A stretch of DNA of 64,000 nucleotides from Rhytidiadelphus loreus (taxonomy: Eukaryota > Streptophyta > Bryopsida > Hypnales > Hylocomiaceae): NCBI GenBank assembly GCA_947034895.1, contig OX344764.1, positions 21,824,001-21,888,000 on the forward strand, in the 5' to 3' direction. The translations under genes and the position numbers were made by a program. A model generated the notes under the pieces. It was not told where the DNA came from and ran no database searches. It worked only from the letters and a program-made list of their open reading frames with translations. Below, in pieces: positions 13,160 to 26,038 of this stretch; positions within the stretch are counted from its first letter, which is position 1, and each line of letters starts with the position of its first letter.

Positions 13160-13225
13160 CCACTTTGACAACCTTAACAATTGTTTGTTAATGTGGTCAA
13201 AACTCTTCAAAAATAGTTGTTAATT
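13160..13225. promoter_or_regulatory. Left subterminal TTAACA motif cluster of giant CACTA
   Basis: TTAACA occurs at 13174 and its complement TGTTAA at 13186 and 13218, within 140 bp of the left end. The same motif clusters at the right end. In En/Spm, short subterminal repeats of this kind bind TNPA; the function here is by analogy. Confidence 0.5.
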
Positions 13226-13229
13226 TTGG

Positions 13230-15583
13230 CACTACATTCTGTTGTACAGAAGGATTGATCACTTATCATGTTCAGACCCTCTCTTCACACTTTCAAATGA
13301 CTATCCCTGATAGAATTCAAAATGCTCATTACCTTCATAATCCACAGTTATTTCCATTCTCACATAAGGTTTTCCACGTTTTCTATATGGAATCTTGGAA
13401 AATCATGTGTGCTTTTTAATGAACAAACCATTGCTTCTAAATTTCAGAAATTACCTTAACAATTACAACAAATCCACCTGTAGTACAGCAAATGAAACTA
13501 CACTCCTACAGTAATTTAATTGAGCACATTCCAATGCTTTTGTTCAATGCAATATGAAAGTTTGCACACGCAGTTCTTACACTATGCATACGATCCATGC
13601 ACAGTTCATGTGTTTGTCCTTCTATACATCTGAAAGTTTAGAAGCCTTCCCACATACTAGCTTGTACATATGGACATACAGCTATACCATTCAATCAAAT
13701 GAAAAATTATAAAATGGGAAAAAATTCAGAAAATTTCAAAATTGAACATCACATACATATTAAACTGTCCACGGAATATGATGGACTTCAATTTCACATG
13801 TCCACTGCATTGTCCTCTTCTATTGACATAGCTTACTTTCCACATTCCATATTAACAGTCCTACTCTTCCTTCCCACATATGCACTAATATCATAATACT
13901 TATGAAATGACAGTACTACTACCTTTTATGTGATTTTCAAGAACTTCCTTCACAAAAGCACTTCATGAACTTTCCTTCAGAGCCATCAAAATGAAATAAA
14001 ACAAATTTTCCCATACCTATCACAATTACTTTGAACTCTCATTAACTAGTCAGTCTCCATAAAATTTGCATATCTTCAAGTACCACTGGAAAAAAATGCT
14101 CAAATACACTGTCCTCGTTCACCTACCAACCCAACACGAACCCGAAACAGAATAAGTCAGTAATTCGAAATTATAAAATTCCTTCTATTCGACCAATAAC
14201 TGAAACACATGGAAACACAGAAAACATGTTTTTCAATGCAAAGAAACTACTTCCATTATTTTCTTGACATTTCGAATGCCAAGATTCAATGAACTCGTAT
14301 AACAGTATATCTGCACTCCAATTTAATGCACATTAATGGGAATCGCAAACTTTTACAGGTTTTCAGCCTGACATCCTCCTAATCTTTCCATTTTTTTTGT
14401 GTCTAATTCAGCGCTTCTGTACCTCTGGAAACAGTTCACACTATTTCCCACTTCTTTTGTTTAAACACGTGTCCACAAAAATTGTGTTCACTGGAACAAA
14501 AACTACGCTTCCATTCCATACAATTACTATTCCTGAATTGAACAACAGTTCGGAATTCAAGAACCTCGAATGTGCTAACAACTTCACTACATCTAATGCT
14601 ATAGTCATAAACTGATTTGCTCTTTGCATGTCAAAACCACTTTCTCAATATGTCTAGTTGAATCTCCTAAAATGCATGTGGAAGAAATAACATAAAAAAA
14701 TAAAAAATAAATTTTTACAGTGCTGCCTTTCTATTTCGCATGATAAACTCAAATACTGCTATGCATAATTTCATACTAAAAGTACATGTTTCTTGAAACT
14801 CAACATATTTTAACAAAACATCCATACCCTCTCTCTAATTTCACAAAAACATTCTGTAAGACAAAATTGAAGTCTACTCACACTTTTCCTTTTCTACTGA
14901 ACAAATTCCACTACAGTCAGTATGTGCACTCATGTCACTGAATAGTGAGTTCTCCTCCTAAAAACTTCTTGTATGACACACAGAAATCGGCCACCTCATA
15001 CGTCAAACTAGATTCTACTACAATTCACATTAAAGTTTCTAAATATTTATAATACATATTCTTCATAAACAACTAGAAATGACATGAAACAAGGATTCTT
15101 TCAAATTGTTGGGTGCCTTCTTAAATTTTTCATTCTCTCTTTAAATTGAATTGGCAAACACTTTTAGCATTGGACAACACATCCAATGTACACTACTTGT
15201 CATTTGATGAAGATGACACACATTCGACAGTGGAAAACACTGTAAAATTATACAGGCAGACATTTGCAACATCTCTCTGCTGTACTTCAAAATTGAACCT
15301 ATTCAATGGAGACCAATATTAAATAGGTCTTAAACCCATACTTTTTAATAGTTTTCACATGCACTTCACCTGCAGTTCCTTCACTTCCTAGGGTCGACTA
15401 CAATTTCATTTCATTTTTTTAAAATTCTGCCATTTAGTGCCTCAGTCGTCATTTCAATTATTGTTTTTTAAATAATGAAAAGCAGAGCTGTATTTGTCTT
15501 ACTTAGAAATAAATTTGACCACACTTCATAAAAAATTGCATTGGTAGCAAAAAAAATTACCTTTTACACTGTATTCTGTTTCT
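13230..15583. other. AT-rich spacer, no gene seen
   Basis: This lies between the left end of the giant CACTA and the stop codon of the TNPD-like gene. It is AT-rich with frequent stops in all frames and no repeated structure that I could recognise. It may contain the TNPD 3' UTR. Confidence 0.5.
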
Positions 15584-18500
15584 TCAGTCCTCCTCTTCGG
15601 ATGACTCACCAACGTCCCTGTCATACGTCATGGGATTTTCTGCACCTATGTCATTGAACACTTCGTTCAGGTCAACGTCTCTGCCTCCACCAACTGCATC
15701 TGCCAAATTCTGTGGCCCTTCATTTTGCACTTGCAAACCCTCATAGTCTGAATCTCGACCCATGGCAAACAGTTGGGGCTCCTCTTCTTCCTCTGCCTCA
15801 ATGTCAATTCTACGTCCCCTCACCTCAGTATGTAACACTACTTTCCATCCTGGCTCATCCTCATCATCGGAAAAAAAAACTTGTTGACAATGAATAGGAA
15901 AAGCAAAGGACTCATAACCAAATGGGACTACTGATCTGAAATTGGCCATAGTGAAACCCCACTCATCCTTCTTCACTGTAGCATTCCTACCTCTGTAATT
16001 TGCTTTCACCCAATCACAAACTAGCAACACAACGCAATGTCTCCCGTAGTCTAGCTCTATGATCTCTTCAATTTGACCTATGTATTTAAGATCCTCATTC
16101 ATGATGTTCCTGTCACGTCTCCCAGAGCGGCATGGTTGTCGAAAAATAGCGGCTACTCCAGAGTCACAAGTGCTTGTTACGCTCTGCTCTGCACTTCTCA
16201 CTCTAAAATGGTACCCATATGCATACATGCTTCTATACCTCTTTGCCTGTTCAGAAGGTAAATTTGATGAATCCTGAACTTCTGGTGGAACCACTAATCC
16301 TTCCTCTATACTCTTCTGGACATCTTCTTGAAACCATTCTGGAAAACTCGGAATTTCTTCCATTCCTTGGGGAAATGGAGCTCCTCTCCTGCCACGTCTG
16401 TGTGGGTGTCTCCTACGAAACTCATTTCGTTCATTGGTACGTTCCTGCCATATTACTTCATACCTCCTACAATGCCATGCCAAACTTATTAGTGGATATG
16501 GGATCACAGCATTGACCTACACAGAAATTAGTGCACACTACGTTTTCTTATTTCATTTTTTCAAATAAATATTTTATCTATATTTTTTTTTCAGTACTAC
16601 CTATACATTTCAATCAAACTCCTAGACAATTCCCATTCCACACTCAATCCCAATGCTACAAAAAATGAAAAATAGTTGAAGTACATTCATTTTCATTAAC
16701 TGCACATGATTCTCATGCCCTTTCCGTGGAGACATGCTTCACTATTTCTATGGAAGAATTTCCTTCATCATTTTCAAATTTCGAGAAATCCCAAATACAG
16801 CATTCACTTTGTCCATTAATAATTGAGGTGTTCCTCACATTTCTAATATATACAGAAATCCAATTTCTCAGATATTCCATTCCAGTGGCCTACCTCCATT
16901 TTTTTACTGAAACGACCTTCTACTGACTTTTATTTCAAATCACACACGACACATGTTGCAATGTTGAAATAACTGAAACACATTTGCTTCTATCTAATGC
17001 AGTTCTCATAATCTAGTAATTAATTATTTTATAAATGGTTCTCTAAGTGCCTTTCTTTTCAAATGCATTTGAATACTCTTGTTGAAAACTGAACAAAATC
17101 CAACGGGACACTTGATGAACTTGTTGTCAAATGAAATCAATGAACTATGTATTACTAGTTAACATATTCCTCTAAACTTTAACATGCACAAGTAAGTTCA
17201 CTTCATGACCCACATGACATAAACATGGCTTACACGTTCTACACATTCGCATTCAATTTCTGAAAATGATGCCACTGCCTACAAGTACCAATAACCTTCT
17301 ATGAAACTGTTTTTTCCATAAATCTATTCCCGTTTATCCCAACCATGTTCAGTCATCACATTCTGAAATTCTACTTATAAATGAATTATAGGGCAATTAT
17401 AATTTTAGGCTAACATGAATTAAAGGAAAAAAAAAAATTCTTCAATGCAATACTCGAACTCTGCAGAAAAACTATGCCACTCTATATCTTTGCATGTCAA
17501 TATTGAAATACAGTTCTGGTAATAATTCTTTCCAACTATATTTTATGTTTTTCATTCACAGATCTATAATTATACAAAACAGTTTGCAGCATTCTGTACT
17601 AATTCCACTTCACCGTGGAATCCAGAACATATAATTCGAAAACAAAAAATAAATAAAAAATTAGGGGACCCAAAATAGCTTCATTACACTTCGTTCTGTC
17701 CTTAACTTTGCCCTTGACATACCACAGCTTCATGATTCAGTTCAAGAAACATAAAAACATAAAATAAAATTACTGCATAAGCCTGAAGCTCCTTTATGAT
17801 TCAGTATTTCAAAAAATTGTTTCCATTCAGTAATTACTCAATGCAAAAATAAACAAGTAATACTTCCACAATGACAAAATGTCAATAGGCATGCTAACAG
17901 TTATTCACCTTATAGCCTTGCAACAAAAACATTGAATCTCAATGTCTTTTTCATTCAATCATTTGAAATATTACTAAATTATATTTCAAATAATTAATTT
18001 CGGAAAAAAGTTACTTTACACTGCTCTCATTCAATTCATGAAACCAACACTTTCTTTAAATCTACACATATCATTTTGCACTCACGTTTTCCTCTTACAG
18101 AACAGTTAAGAAACCCACAAAGACTGAACATCTAACATTCAGAAGTACTTAATACCAAAGTCATGTGCTAATATTAAATATACTAGCATCCAAAAAAGAT
18201 AAACAGATTCTTTGTTCAACCTTGTTCAACAACGTTCAGGGGAGACACTTACAGGCGATATGGCTCAACGTGTGATGCATTGTCCAAAATGAATTCATGC
18301 ATGGCATTCCTTAAGTCGTTCGACAAGACCTTTGCCTTTCCTTTCCCCTCCAGTATCTCGTCCACCATTGTTGGCTCTTCTTTATCATCCCACACTCTTT
18401 GAGACGTCATAGAGTATTCAGACATGTATTCAGTAATGAAGCCCAATGCTTCCTCTGTTTCATAACCGTGTGCAATGCTACCCTCGGGTTTGGCCAAGTT

Positions 18501-21500
18501 CCTAACATACCCTTTTAAATTCTTGAAATACTGTTCATATGGATACATCCATCTAGTATGAACCGGACCACAAAGAAACAACTCTTCCACCAAATGGTTT
18601 GGCAAGTGCGACATGATGTCAAAAAAAGAAGGAGGCATCTCCTTCTCTAACAAACACATAGTTTCTGCTGATTCTGACTGCATCTGGTCCTTCTCATCCC
18701 GGTTTATTGACTTTGCGCACAACTTCCTAAACAATCTACTCAATCGTATTATAGTCCCAACCAGAGTCTTGTTTGATATCCTCCGGTAACATAAGGGTAA
18801 TATTTGCTGCAACAATACATGAAAGTCATGAGACTTCAAACCACTGAGTTTCCCTTTACTAATTTTTTTATGCAGTGCAGACACGTAATGTGTAGGCGTT
18901 CTCAGGTTCTTCAAGACCCTTAACACTTTTGCTTTATCAGTTGCTGTCAGTACGTATGATGCATTTGGCATATACAGTTGTTCACGGTCCGGTCCACGAG
19001 CTTGTAAATGAAGATGAGGTCGTATACCACGAGCCTGCATGTCTGCTCTCACAGCTGGTGTGTCCTTCTCACCCATTGTGGTCCTCAGTATGTTCTCTGA
19101 TAAGTTTTTTTCGCAATGCATTACGTCCAACACATGGCGCACTAATAGACCCTGCAATAAACAACATTTTCACACATTTTGTACATCAGGTAGGCCAAAT
19201 CAAGTTCACATTCATTTAAATTTATATGATACAGCATTCAAATATATAAGTTAAGCATTGAACAAATATAACACATTTATTAAACATATTTTAATTGAAT
19301 ATTACACATTATACATTTATTCCTTAATTTGTTTCAATAAAATCGTACGTTGTCAACTTCTGAGATTATGCTCAAAGACATGAATGACAGCACATACGTT
19401 TTTGAAATATCTCCTTTCCTACCTGCATATGCCTGGTAGGAGAGTTATACTAACCACAAAAACCTTCCAGTACTAGAGTGCATTCAAATCTTGCAAATAA
19501 GGGATACAACAAAATTTTCATTGCTGATTTTAATAAATTTCATTAACATAATCATTTTCAAAAATTCAGTTCATTCGTCAGCTACTAATTCATTATTCAT
19601 CCTCCACAAATGCAATAATGAAAATAAATTCTAAAAGAAAAAAATAATTTTCATATAAAACAGCTCCAACAATTTTCATATGTGAATTTAAACCAAAGCA
19701 AAACTCCATAACTCCATACTTACCACAATTACAGCTTTATTACATACTTAATACATGTTTTAGTTTCAACCACAAATTCCTTTGTGTCTATTTATCATTA
19801 AACCTGCAAGGAACATCTATTCTTGAAAAATAAAGAGAAAGGCATAATGGATGCTATCTTCCAATTCCAAATACAGGTTTTTTGTACGGCATTTATCTAA
19901 ATGCATGTCATTTACTATATGATTGTTTCAATGTGACAAAATCTTCAAATTCATCCACGTGTCACTTATTAAAATATGCAGTCCTTCAGAAGTTACATTT
20001 CTTTGAAAATAGAAGTACTACAGTACCACTCTATGAAACAAGTATTTCCATGTATCACAATACATTATTTTAATTTCCATTATAAATAATAGGTAACTCA
20101 CCAGAATTATTAGTGAGCACAAATAAAATTTAAAATGTCCGATGACATAGAAAATGAGCAAGCAATATTCATGCACTAAATTCATGAAACATTCTGCAAA
20201 ATTTATTAATTTTTAGTTTCACATAAAACACTCATGTGATGGTGGGTTCATATTACAATTCAATCATTCTTTCATCATCAATTTATATACAGTACTGCAC
20301 GTGCTTTCCATTGAGCTCATCTTCGAAATTCTGAGTTTAACTACATAAAAACTGAAAAGATGCAAACTCTACTTGCTTACCTCACAACATTACTTGTACA
20401 CAGTAATTGAATTTAATCATTCTTACCTTCGAACATTACATAACTGCAAGAGAGCTAAAAAATAAATAAATTAATGAACAGTAAGCAAATATCTACATAA
20501 CTATGACAGTGCTAGTTTGTTTCATTTGATATGCAAGCACCTCAACATGGAAAAATCACATATAGCAAAAAAATGATGCCTGACTGCCTCATTTATGTCT
20601 AGCCTGAGGAAAATTTCTCATTTGCACATGATACTCTACTACTACTTACACATTTCTTTCAAGGCAATAGAACATGGTTAAACATGACAGCTTCAACTAA
20701 TTAAAAAAAAAGTTCTTACCTTCCAGTAGGGAAGCAAATTCAGTATACTACAACGCTTCACTCCATGCAACTTAACAGGGTCGTCATCAGAATTCTCCAC
20801 TCCTCCATTTGCCAGAAACAAAGATCTCTCAGTACCCCAACGAAATACTTCTTCACCTGTTGGTCTTGGTGGTGGCAGTTCCCACTCTTGCTCGTTGTTG
20901 AAAGAGGCCCTCGCCCTACGAAATCTATGATCCTCCGGCAAATAACGCCTCCCTCCTTGGTATATCATTTTCCCAAGAAGTCTACAATACTCACTGCAAG
21001 TTTGTGGACCACATATTGGACAACCTTTGTAACCATGGACTTGTTGTCCAGACAACAATCCATATGCAGGAAAATCGTTCACAGTCCACATTAATAGAGC
21101 CCTCAAAGTAAATGTCCTTTCTCCCTCTGGCTTAGACATATTCACTGCTGGAACACCTTCCCAGAGTTTCAACAAATCGCGAACAAGAGGAGCGAGGAAA
21201 ATATCAATATTTTCATTGGTTGGCGCTTTAGGACCAGGAATCAAAATAGCAAGGGATATGAAGAACTTCTTCGTTAACAACCAAGGAGGTAGGTTGTAAA
21301 TGGTCATTAACAAAACCCAGGTAGAATGTTTCAATGCATTATTCTTATATGGAATAATTCCATCTCCTACTAATCCTAAACGAAGATTAGTCAAAACAGA
21401 AGCGAAGTCTGGATAAGCTTCGTCTATTGCCTTCCACTGATCACTATCAGCTACAGAATACATTTTTTGACTACGGGATTTATTAGCATTGTACCAAGTC

Positions 21501-22624
21501 ATATGCTTTGCCACTTGGGGACAACGGAACATTCTCAAAAAATGTTTCACAATGTCAAAATAACGTACTACTCGTTTAGGAACGTTATTCGACCCTTCAA
21601 CATAACGTTCACTACTACATGTAGGACAAGTTCTCAGGTTTTTATGTTCGCCTTCGTACAAAATATGACCCTTAGGGCAACAATGAACTTGCCTATGCTT
21701 CAGTCCCCACTTCATCAGAATGCTATTCACTTCATATGCTGTTCTTGGAAAACAATTTGATGTGGGCAGCAAATCCCCAGCTACCCAAGTCAGTAGAGCA
21801 TTGACGAAAGTGTTTGGCACTGAGTAAAGGCTACACAACGAAAATATAATTATACTGCATTGTAAACGGTTGAGTTCACTACCTTCAAATACTTTTTCAC
21901 TTGACTGACGTAGAAGGCTCTCCATGTCTACTTCATTGAAGTTTTCATCTTCATGCACGTTCTGTGCATTGCCTATAGCCTCACCGTCTTCGTTCATTAC
22001 GCCATCATGTATTTCGTCAATACGCGCGAAAGCATCGCGGGCCATAGACTCCACGTCCACGGCAGTCCTCTCTGGCCATGTGAAAACACCTTCTTCTTCA
22101 TCATGCTCTGAGCGACGGTACGGTTCCTCTTCTCTCTGACGACGACGACTAGGACCTCTGACATTCTGACCATCCACTGTCTGCACACAAATAGGAAATT
22201 AAAAGTACTTCACAAAATCACTGGTATTATTTAGAATTAAAAGCATAACACATGTCAAATTAAGAGAGTTAATCAACACATAATCTAGAGTGTCCATGTT
22301 TCAGTTTAGGAAATCACATGCATGTGTCAAACTAGGAAATAACAACTCTTCATTTTATAATTGTAAAACTGCAACTGCTAAAGCAAACAATCGATTCCAG
22401 AAAATGTATAGCATTGCAAACTATGATGTAGTAATTTCACTGACCATCACGGGATAAATGAGGTATGGATCACGACCATTTTGGACATGGTGGAGTGCAA
22501 CAGTTCCCACTCTCTGCACGCGAGCACCTCTGCAGCGACTACATGCACAGGGGTATTCTGGCAATCCCAAACGATTTGCTATGGAACGTTCAATGTGATA
22601 TGCCGAGCTCAGCCTGTTATGCAT
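15584..22624 (-). CDS. TNPD/TNP2-like CACTA transposase, four exons, ~1140 aa, apparently intact
   Basis: This is the catalytic transposase of the CACTA superfamily (Transposase_21/TNP2 type). Exons, all GT-AG and in phase, are 22624-22445, 22180-20720, 19151-18253 and 16466-15584, giving about 1140 residues, normal for the family. Exon 1 carries a Cys motif (CACSRC). Exon 2 carries GLVGDGIIPY, the conserved GLxxDGxxP block around a catalytic Asp, then IPGPKAPTNENIDIFLAPL and a zinc-knuckle-like GCPICGPQTCSEYC. The exon 2/3 junction joins LPYWK to GLLVRHVLDVMHCEKN, a TNP2 hallmark. Exon 4 ends in an acidic tail (SSEEED). No internal stop was found. The ATG at 22624 follows a good 3' splice site (TTTTTTGCAG), so a leader or coding exon may lie upstream. 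Start choice is less certain than the body. Confidence 0.9.
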
Positions 22625-22625
22625 T

Positions 22626-23789
22626 CTGCAAAAAAGTTGGACAACTCATCAATTCATGTGAAGTCGAAAAAAGTTGTGAATTCATTGAATGACAATGTTC
22701 TGTAACAATTACTTCGTGTATGCATCTTCCTTTTTTTTTAAGTTGATTTTAATGTAGCACTCTTTTAAAACTGAGTTAACATTCAAAGCATGTCCTACTA
22801 TGTCAACATAATCTGAAATGTGTTACTTCGACCAATTTACCTACTGTAAATGATAAATAAACCCATATGAACAATCAATATTACTGTCCTTAATGAATTG
22901 GTATTGCAACTGCATGGTTCACTTTGAGGACTTAAAATATGAAGGACTTTCAGAATGATTACATTCAGATCATACAGTACAAACGTCTGTTGAGCCTGTT
23001 CACAAAATATCTATACCAAATAAGGAAAAACAATAAGGTAGCATTCCTTTGGCCTTTTCTGTAATTGACTACCCTCATCGCATTGTCAGTTTTTCACTTC
23101 AAATGCAATACCCTGAACAAATACTGTCACAATTCAAAAGTTCTTGTATTGCGCTGCACATACATTTTGTTATATCTATACACAACTTTCTCTGAAGTAT
23201 GTGGTTGTCTGTACAATGGAAAAAAAAGACTTTGTGACAACTACATAGTTACAATGAAGTGCTGCCCATAGTAGTGGAGGTACCAATGTAAAATTATACT
23301 AACAGTAACTACGATCACTACTGTCTCCTATGTCTATCGATGTACTATAACTCACTATAATAAAATTTATAGTACATACATCTTGTAGGTGTTCCAGAAC
23401 TCTATTGTTGACATTTCAATAATTTAGTTCTTATTCATTCATAATTTTTATTGTTCTTTGAACAAGGCTACAACATATCATTGAAGAACCAGAAATATTG
23501 GAAACAAACTTAGAAAATGAGAACAAACATAGTGGTAGAAGTCCAAAAATATATTAGTTCATAAATACCTTATTTGCTGCTAAATAAAAACGCTCTGATA
23601 CCTCCAAGTCTTTCTATATGTGTGCAGTCAACATATTTCAACTTGACAGAAAGAAAACAAATATTCATCACATTCTGAAATTACTAAAAAAACAAGCATG
23701 AACATACACGTGCTCAATCCATGTATACAAAAGAAATGAATGTATGAAGAACAAATGGATGTCTTCCTGTATTCATCAAGTCCAGAATG
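22626..23789. other. Spacer upstream of TNPD first recognised exon
   Basis: AT-rich, with no convincing coding sequence on either strand. It could be a 5' intron of the TNPD gene, because a 3' splice site directly precedes its first recognised exon, or an intergenic spacer following the gene at 23790-24594. Confidence 0.4.
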
Positions 23790-24594
23790 TTACACAGAAG
23801 GAATTTCTATGATAGCCTTGCCACTTGGTTCATAGTCACTGTCACTCATGTCATCCTCACATGCAATGCGACACTGCTCTTTTAGAGAGTTTGCCTTCTG
23901 CATAATTGCTGTAGACACATTCAACATGTCTAACAGTTGATTTCTCAACTTCAATTTCTTATCGTCACTTCTGTGGCACTTGCTGCGTCGTCCTACGACT
24001 CCTATGAAGACATTCTCTGGAAGCGGAGTGCTGGACCTCACTACAGTATACTGTGAATGTGGAATCATCTTGCAAATGCCATGGCAATGTTGGTCTGCCA
24101 TCCACAAATTAGTCTTGTTCCCTACATTCTCAACACCTCTGCTTTCGTTATCATTAGTTCACATAGAAGAGTCCATGATTTGTAAATGTAAAAGAACAAA
24201 ACGTTGAAACAGTCATTGGTGGTTACTATTACCGAAATGTTTTCAATATAACAACTGCCACTGACGTCTACCTTATGAATTGCTTTTATATTTTTGAAAA
24301 AGAAGGAAGATGTAAGCATTCAGAAGATTTACAATGACGTCTACATTACGTTTTCATTCGAATTACAATTACGAAGTTTTACAATTACGTCTTCATTCAT
24401 ACTTCAATCTTCCATTCAGCTAATCAAATCACTTTCGATGAATTTATATCTTGTTTCAAGTTTTACATAAAGTTTCACTACACTAATGCAATAAGGACAT
24501 AAGAATGTTCAGAAATTACTCACAAGGAAAAATGGAGTCTTCACCTTCACCACTGTTCATTGGTCTTTCAATACTCCAATGTGTTTCGCAATAC
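23790..24594 (-). CDS. Two candidate exons of an unidentified protein in the giant CACTA
   Basis: Exon 24594-24524 follows a good acceptor (CTTCTGCAG) and ends in a strong donor (GTGAGT). Exon 24121-23790 follows a TAG acceptor and ends at a TAA stop. The junction is phase-compatible: the T left over joins GG to make Trp. The second exon reads like a real protein, with a basic patch (GRRSKCHRSDDKKLKLRNQ), a possible helix and an acidic Ser/Asp tail (DDMSDSDYEP). I do not recognise the family. The first exon must be preceded by an upstream exon in phase 2. It could instead be an upstream part of the TNPD transcription unit, because a donor-like GTAACA overlaps its stop. Confidence 0.4.
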
Positions 24595-25738
24595 CTGCAG
24601 AAGTGAATGAGAGGAATTGGAAAGACCAATTTCTATACTGATAATACATGTCAAGTCAATTTTTTTATAAAGTTCAAGAGAAGAGCACTTGTAAAGCAAG
24701 TGATGAATTACTGATGCCATAGTATGTCAGCTTAAAATATTAAAAGCATCAACTTTCTTCATGAATCGAAATTTTTTAAAGTGTTCACTTGAGACAGTAG
24801 CCACACATATATCACTAATGAAAATTCAGCTTAAACCACTTAGACAAATTAACTTTTCCAACATGATATACAACTGTGAATGAAATTCATTTAAAAAATA
24901 AATAAAATTTCTTTCATCATTTTACAGTAACTTCAAAGTGTAAAAAATGTAGATGTAGACAATGTATAGTGCGGTTTTTTGGTCTATTGCACCTTCCCGC
25001 TCTAAAATTCTACACACAAGTCATTACTCCTTGTATTTGTAATGAAGTTGTACAAATAAAAATTCTGTGCTTACAGAAAAATGATAAATCTGTAATCCAA
25101 AAAGTCATGTTCTATGATACTGTCAATAGAAATATAGTAGCGAACAGAAATGTAGGATGAAATTACTAAGGGGCATTTTAAATTAACTTGGACCAAAAAA
25201 CAAAAACCATGAATGCAAGTCTTCATTCATAGTCCTCAGAACTTAATACCACAAATTTGACTTACTCTGTCAATGAATTGTAAGTCATCCTCATTTTTGT
25301 GAAGTGCAAACCATGTTTAATGCAAATGTGAAGAACAATGGCATTCGAAAAACTAAAAGTAATCAATTGAAATAAATTAGACAATGACCAAAAAAATGAA
25401 TTCGAAAAAACAAACTAACCCATTGTTGCACTGCAATCACTTGAGTAAAAAAGGAAGGAAAACAACGTGATGACAAATCCGAAGTCTGTGCAGTACTTCT
25501 GGACAGAAGTCTATCATAGACTTTTGTCTACTTAAGGACTGCAAATTTCTTGTATTCACTAATCTATAATCTAACGTCAGCACTTTGCTAAGAAGTGACT
25601 GTGCCCAACTACTGAAATGAAAATTCGAACTAAGCAATGAGTAGCCTATGCCTTTGCATTGAAATTGGTCATGATTGTACAAATAATTTCAAATTTTTTT
25701 TCTCTTCGGTCTTAAATCGTCCACCCTCCTCTAAACTG
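24595..25738. other. AT-rich spacer / probable intron
   Basis: No reliable coding exon is seen. It separates two coding-like minus-strand segments (23790-24594 and 25739-26000) and may be an intron between them, though their phases do not join directly. Confidence 0.35.
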
Positions 25739-26000
25739 TCAGTTTGAATTAAAACCAAAATAAACAAGGAAATCAACTTCAAACTCATTTTCTTCTAAGT
25801 ACACATCATGAGTGTTGTGGACATTTTTCTTCACACGGGAGTAAATGCAAATTGATACTACAACATCTGCATCAGTTAGGAATTCTACTGTCACCTGCTC
25901 TTGAAGTTCACGATCTTCTCCTTCGAGACTGCAGACTCGACTGCTCTTAAGGAATTGAAGAATTGCTCCTACTTCCGTCGGTTTGGGACACCTTACTTTT
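25739..26000 (-). CDS. Candidate minus-strand exon, family unknown
   Basis: A frame open from about 26000 down to a TGA at 25741-25739 reads like coding sequence, for example KPTEVGAILQFLKSSRVC and VTVEFLTDADVVVSICIYS. A possible acceptor (TTGAAG after a pyrimidine-rich stretch) lies at 26001-26002 and a possible donor (CAG then GTGACA) lies inside it. There is no ATG, so earlier exons would be needed. It sits only about 40 bp from the start codon of the TNPA-like gene on the other strand, which makes overlap or a shared control region possible. Confidence 0.33.
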
Positions 26001-26038
26001 CTTCAAGTGGAATGTAGAAAAACGTTCAAGCAAGTAAA

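Noticed and set aside
12951..13163. Thr/Met-rich minus-strand frame
   Set aside because: It is the 21-bp repeat array read as protein, and it crosses the CACTA terminus.
16467..16516. Alternative start of TNPD exon 4 at 16516
   Set aside because: That acceptor would put exon 4 out of phase with exon 3 and give a stop; the TAG acceptor before 16466 keeps the frame.
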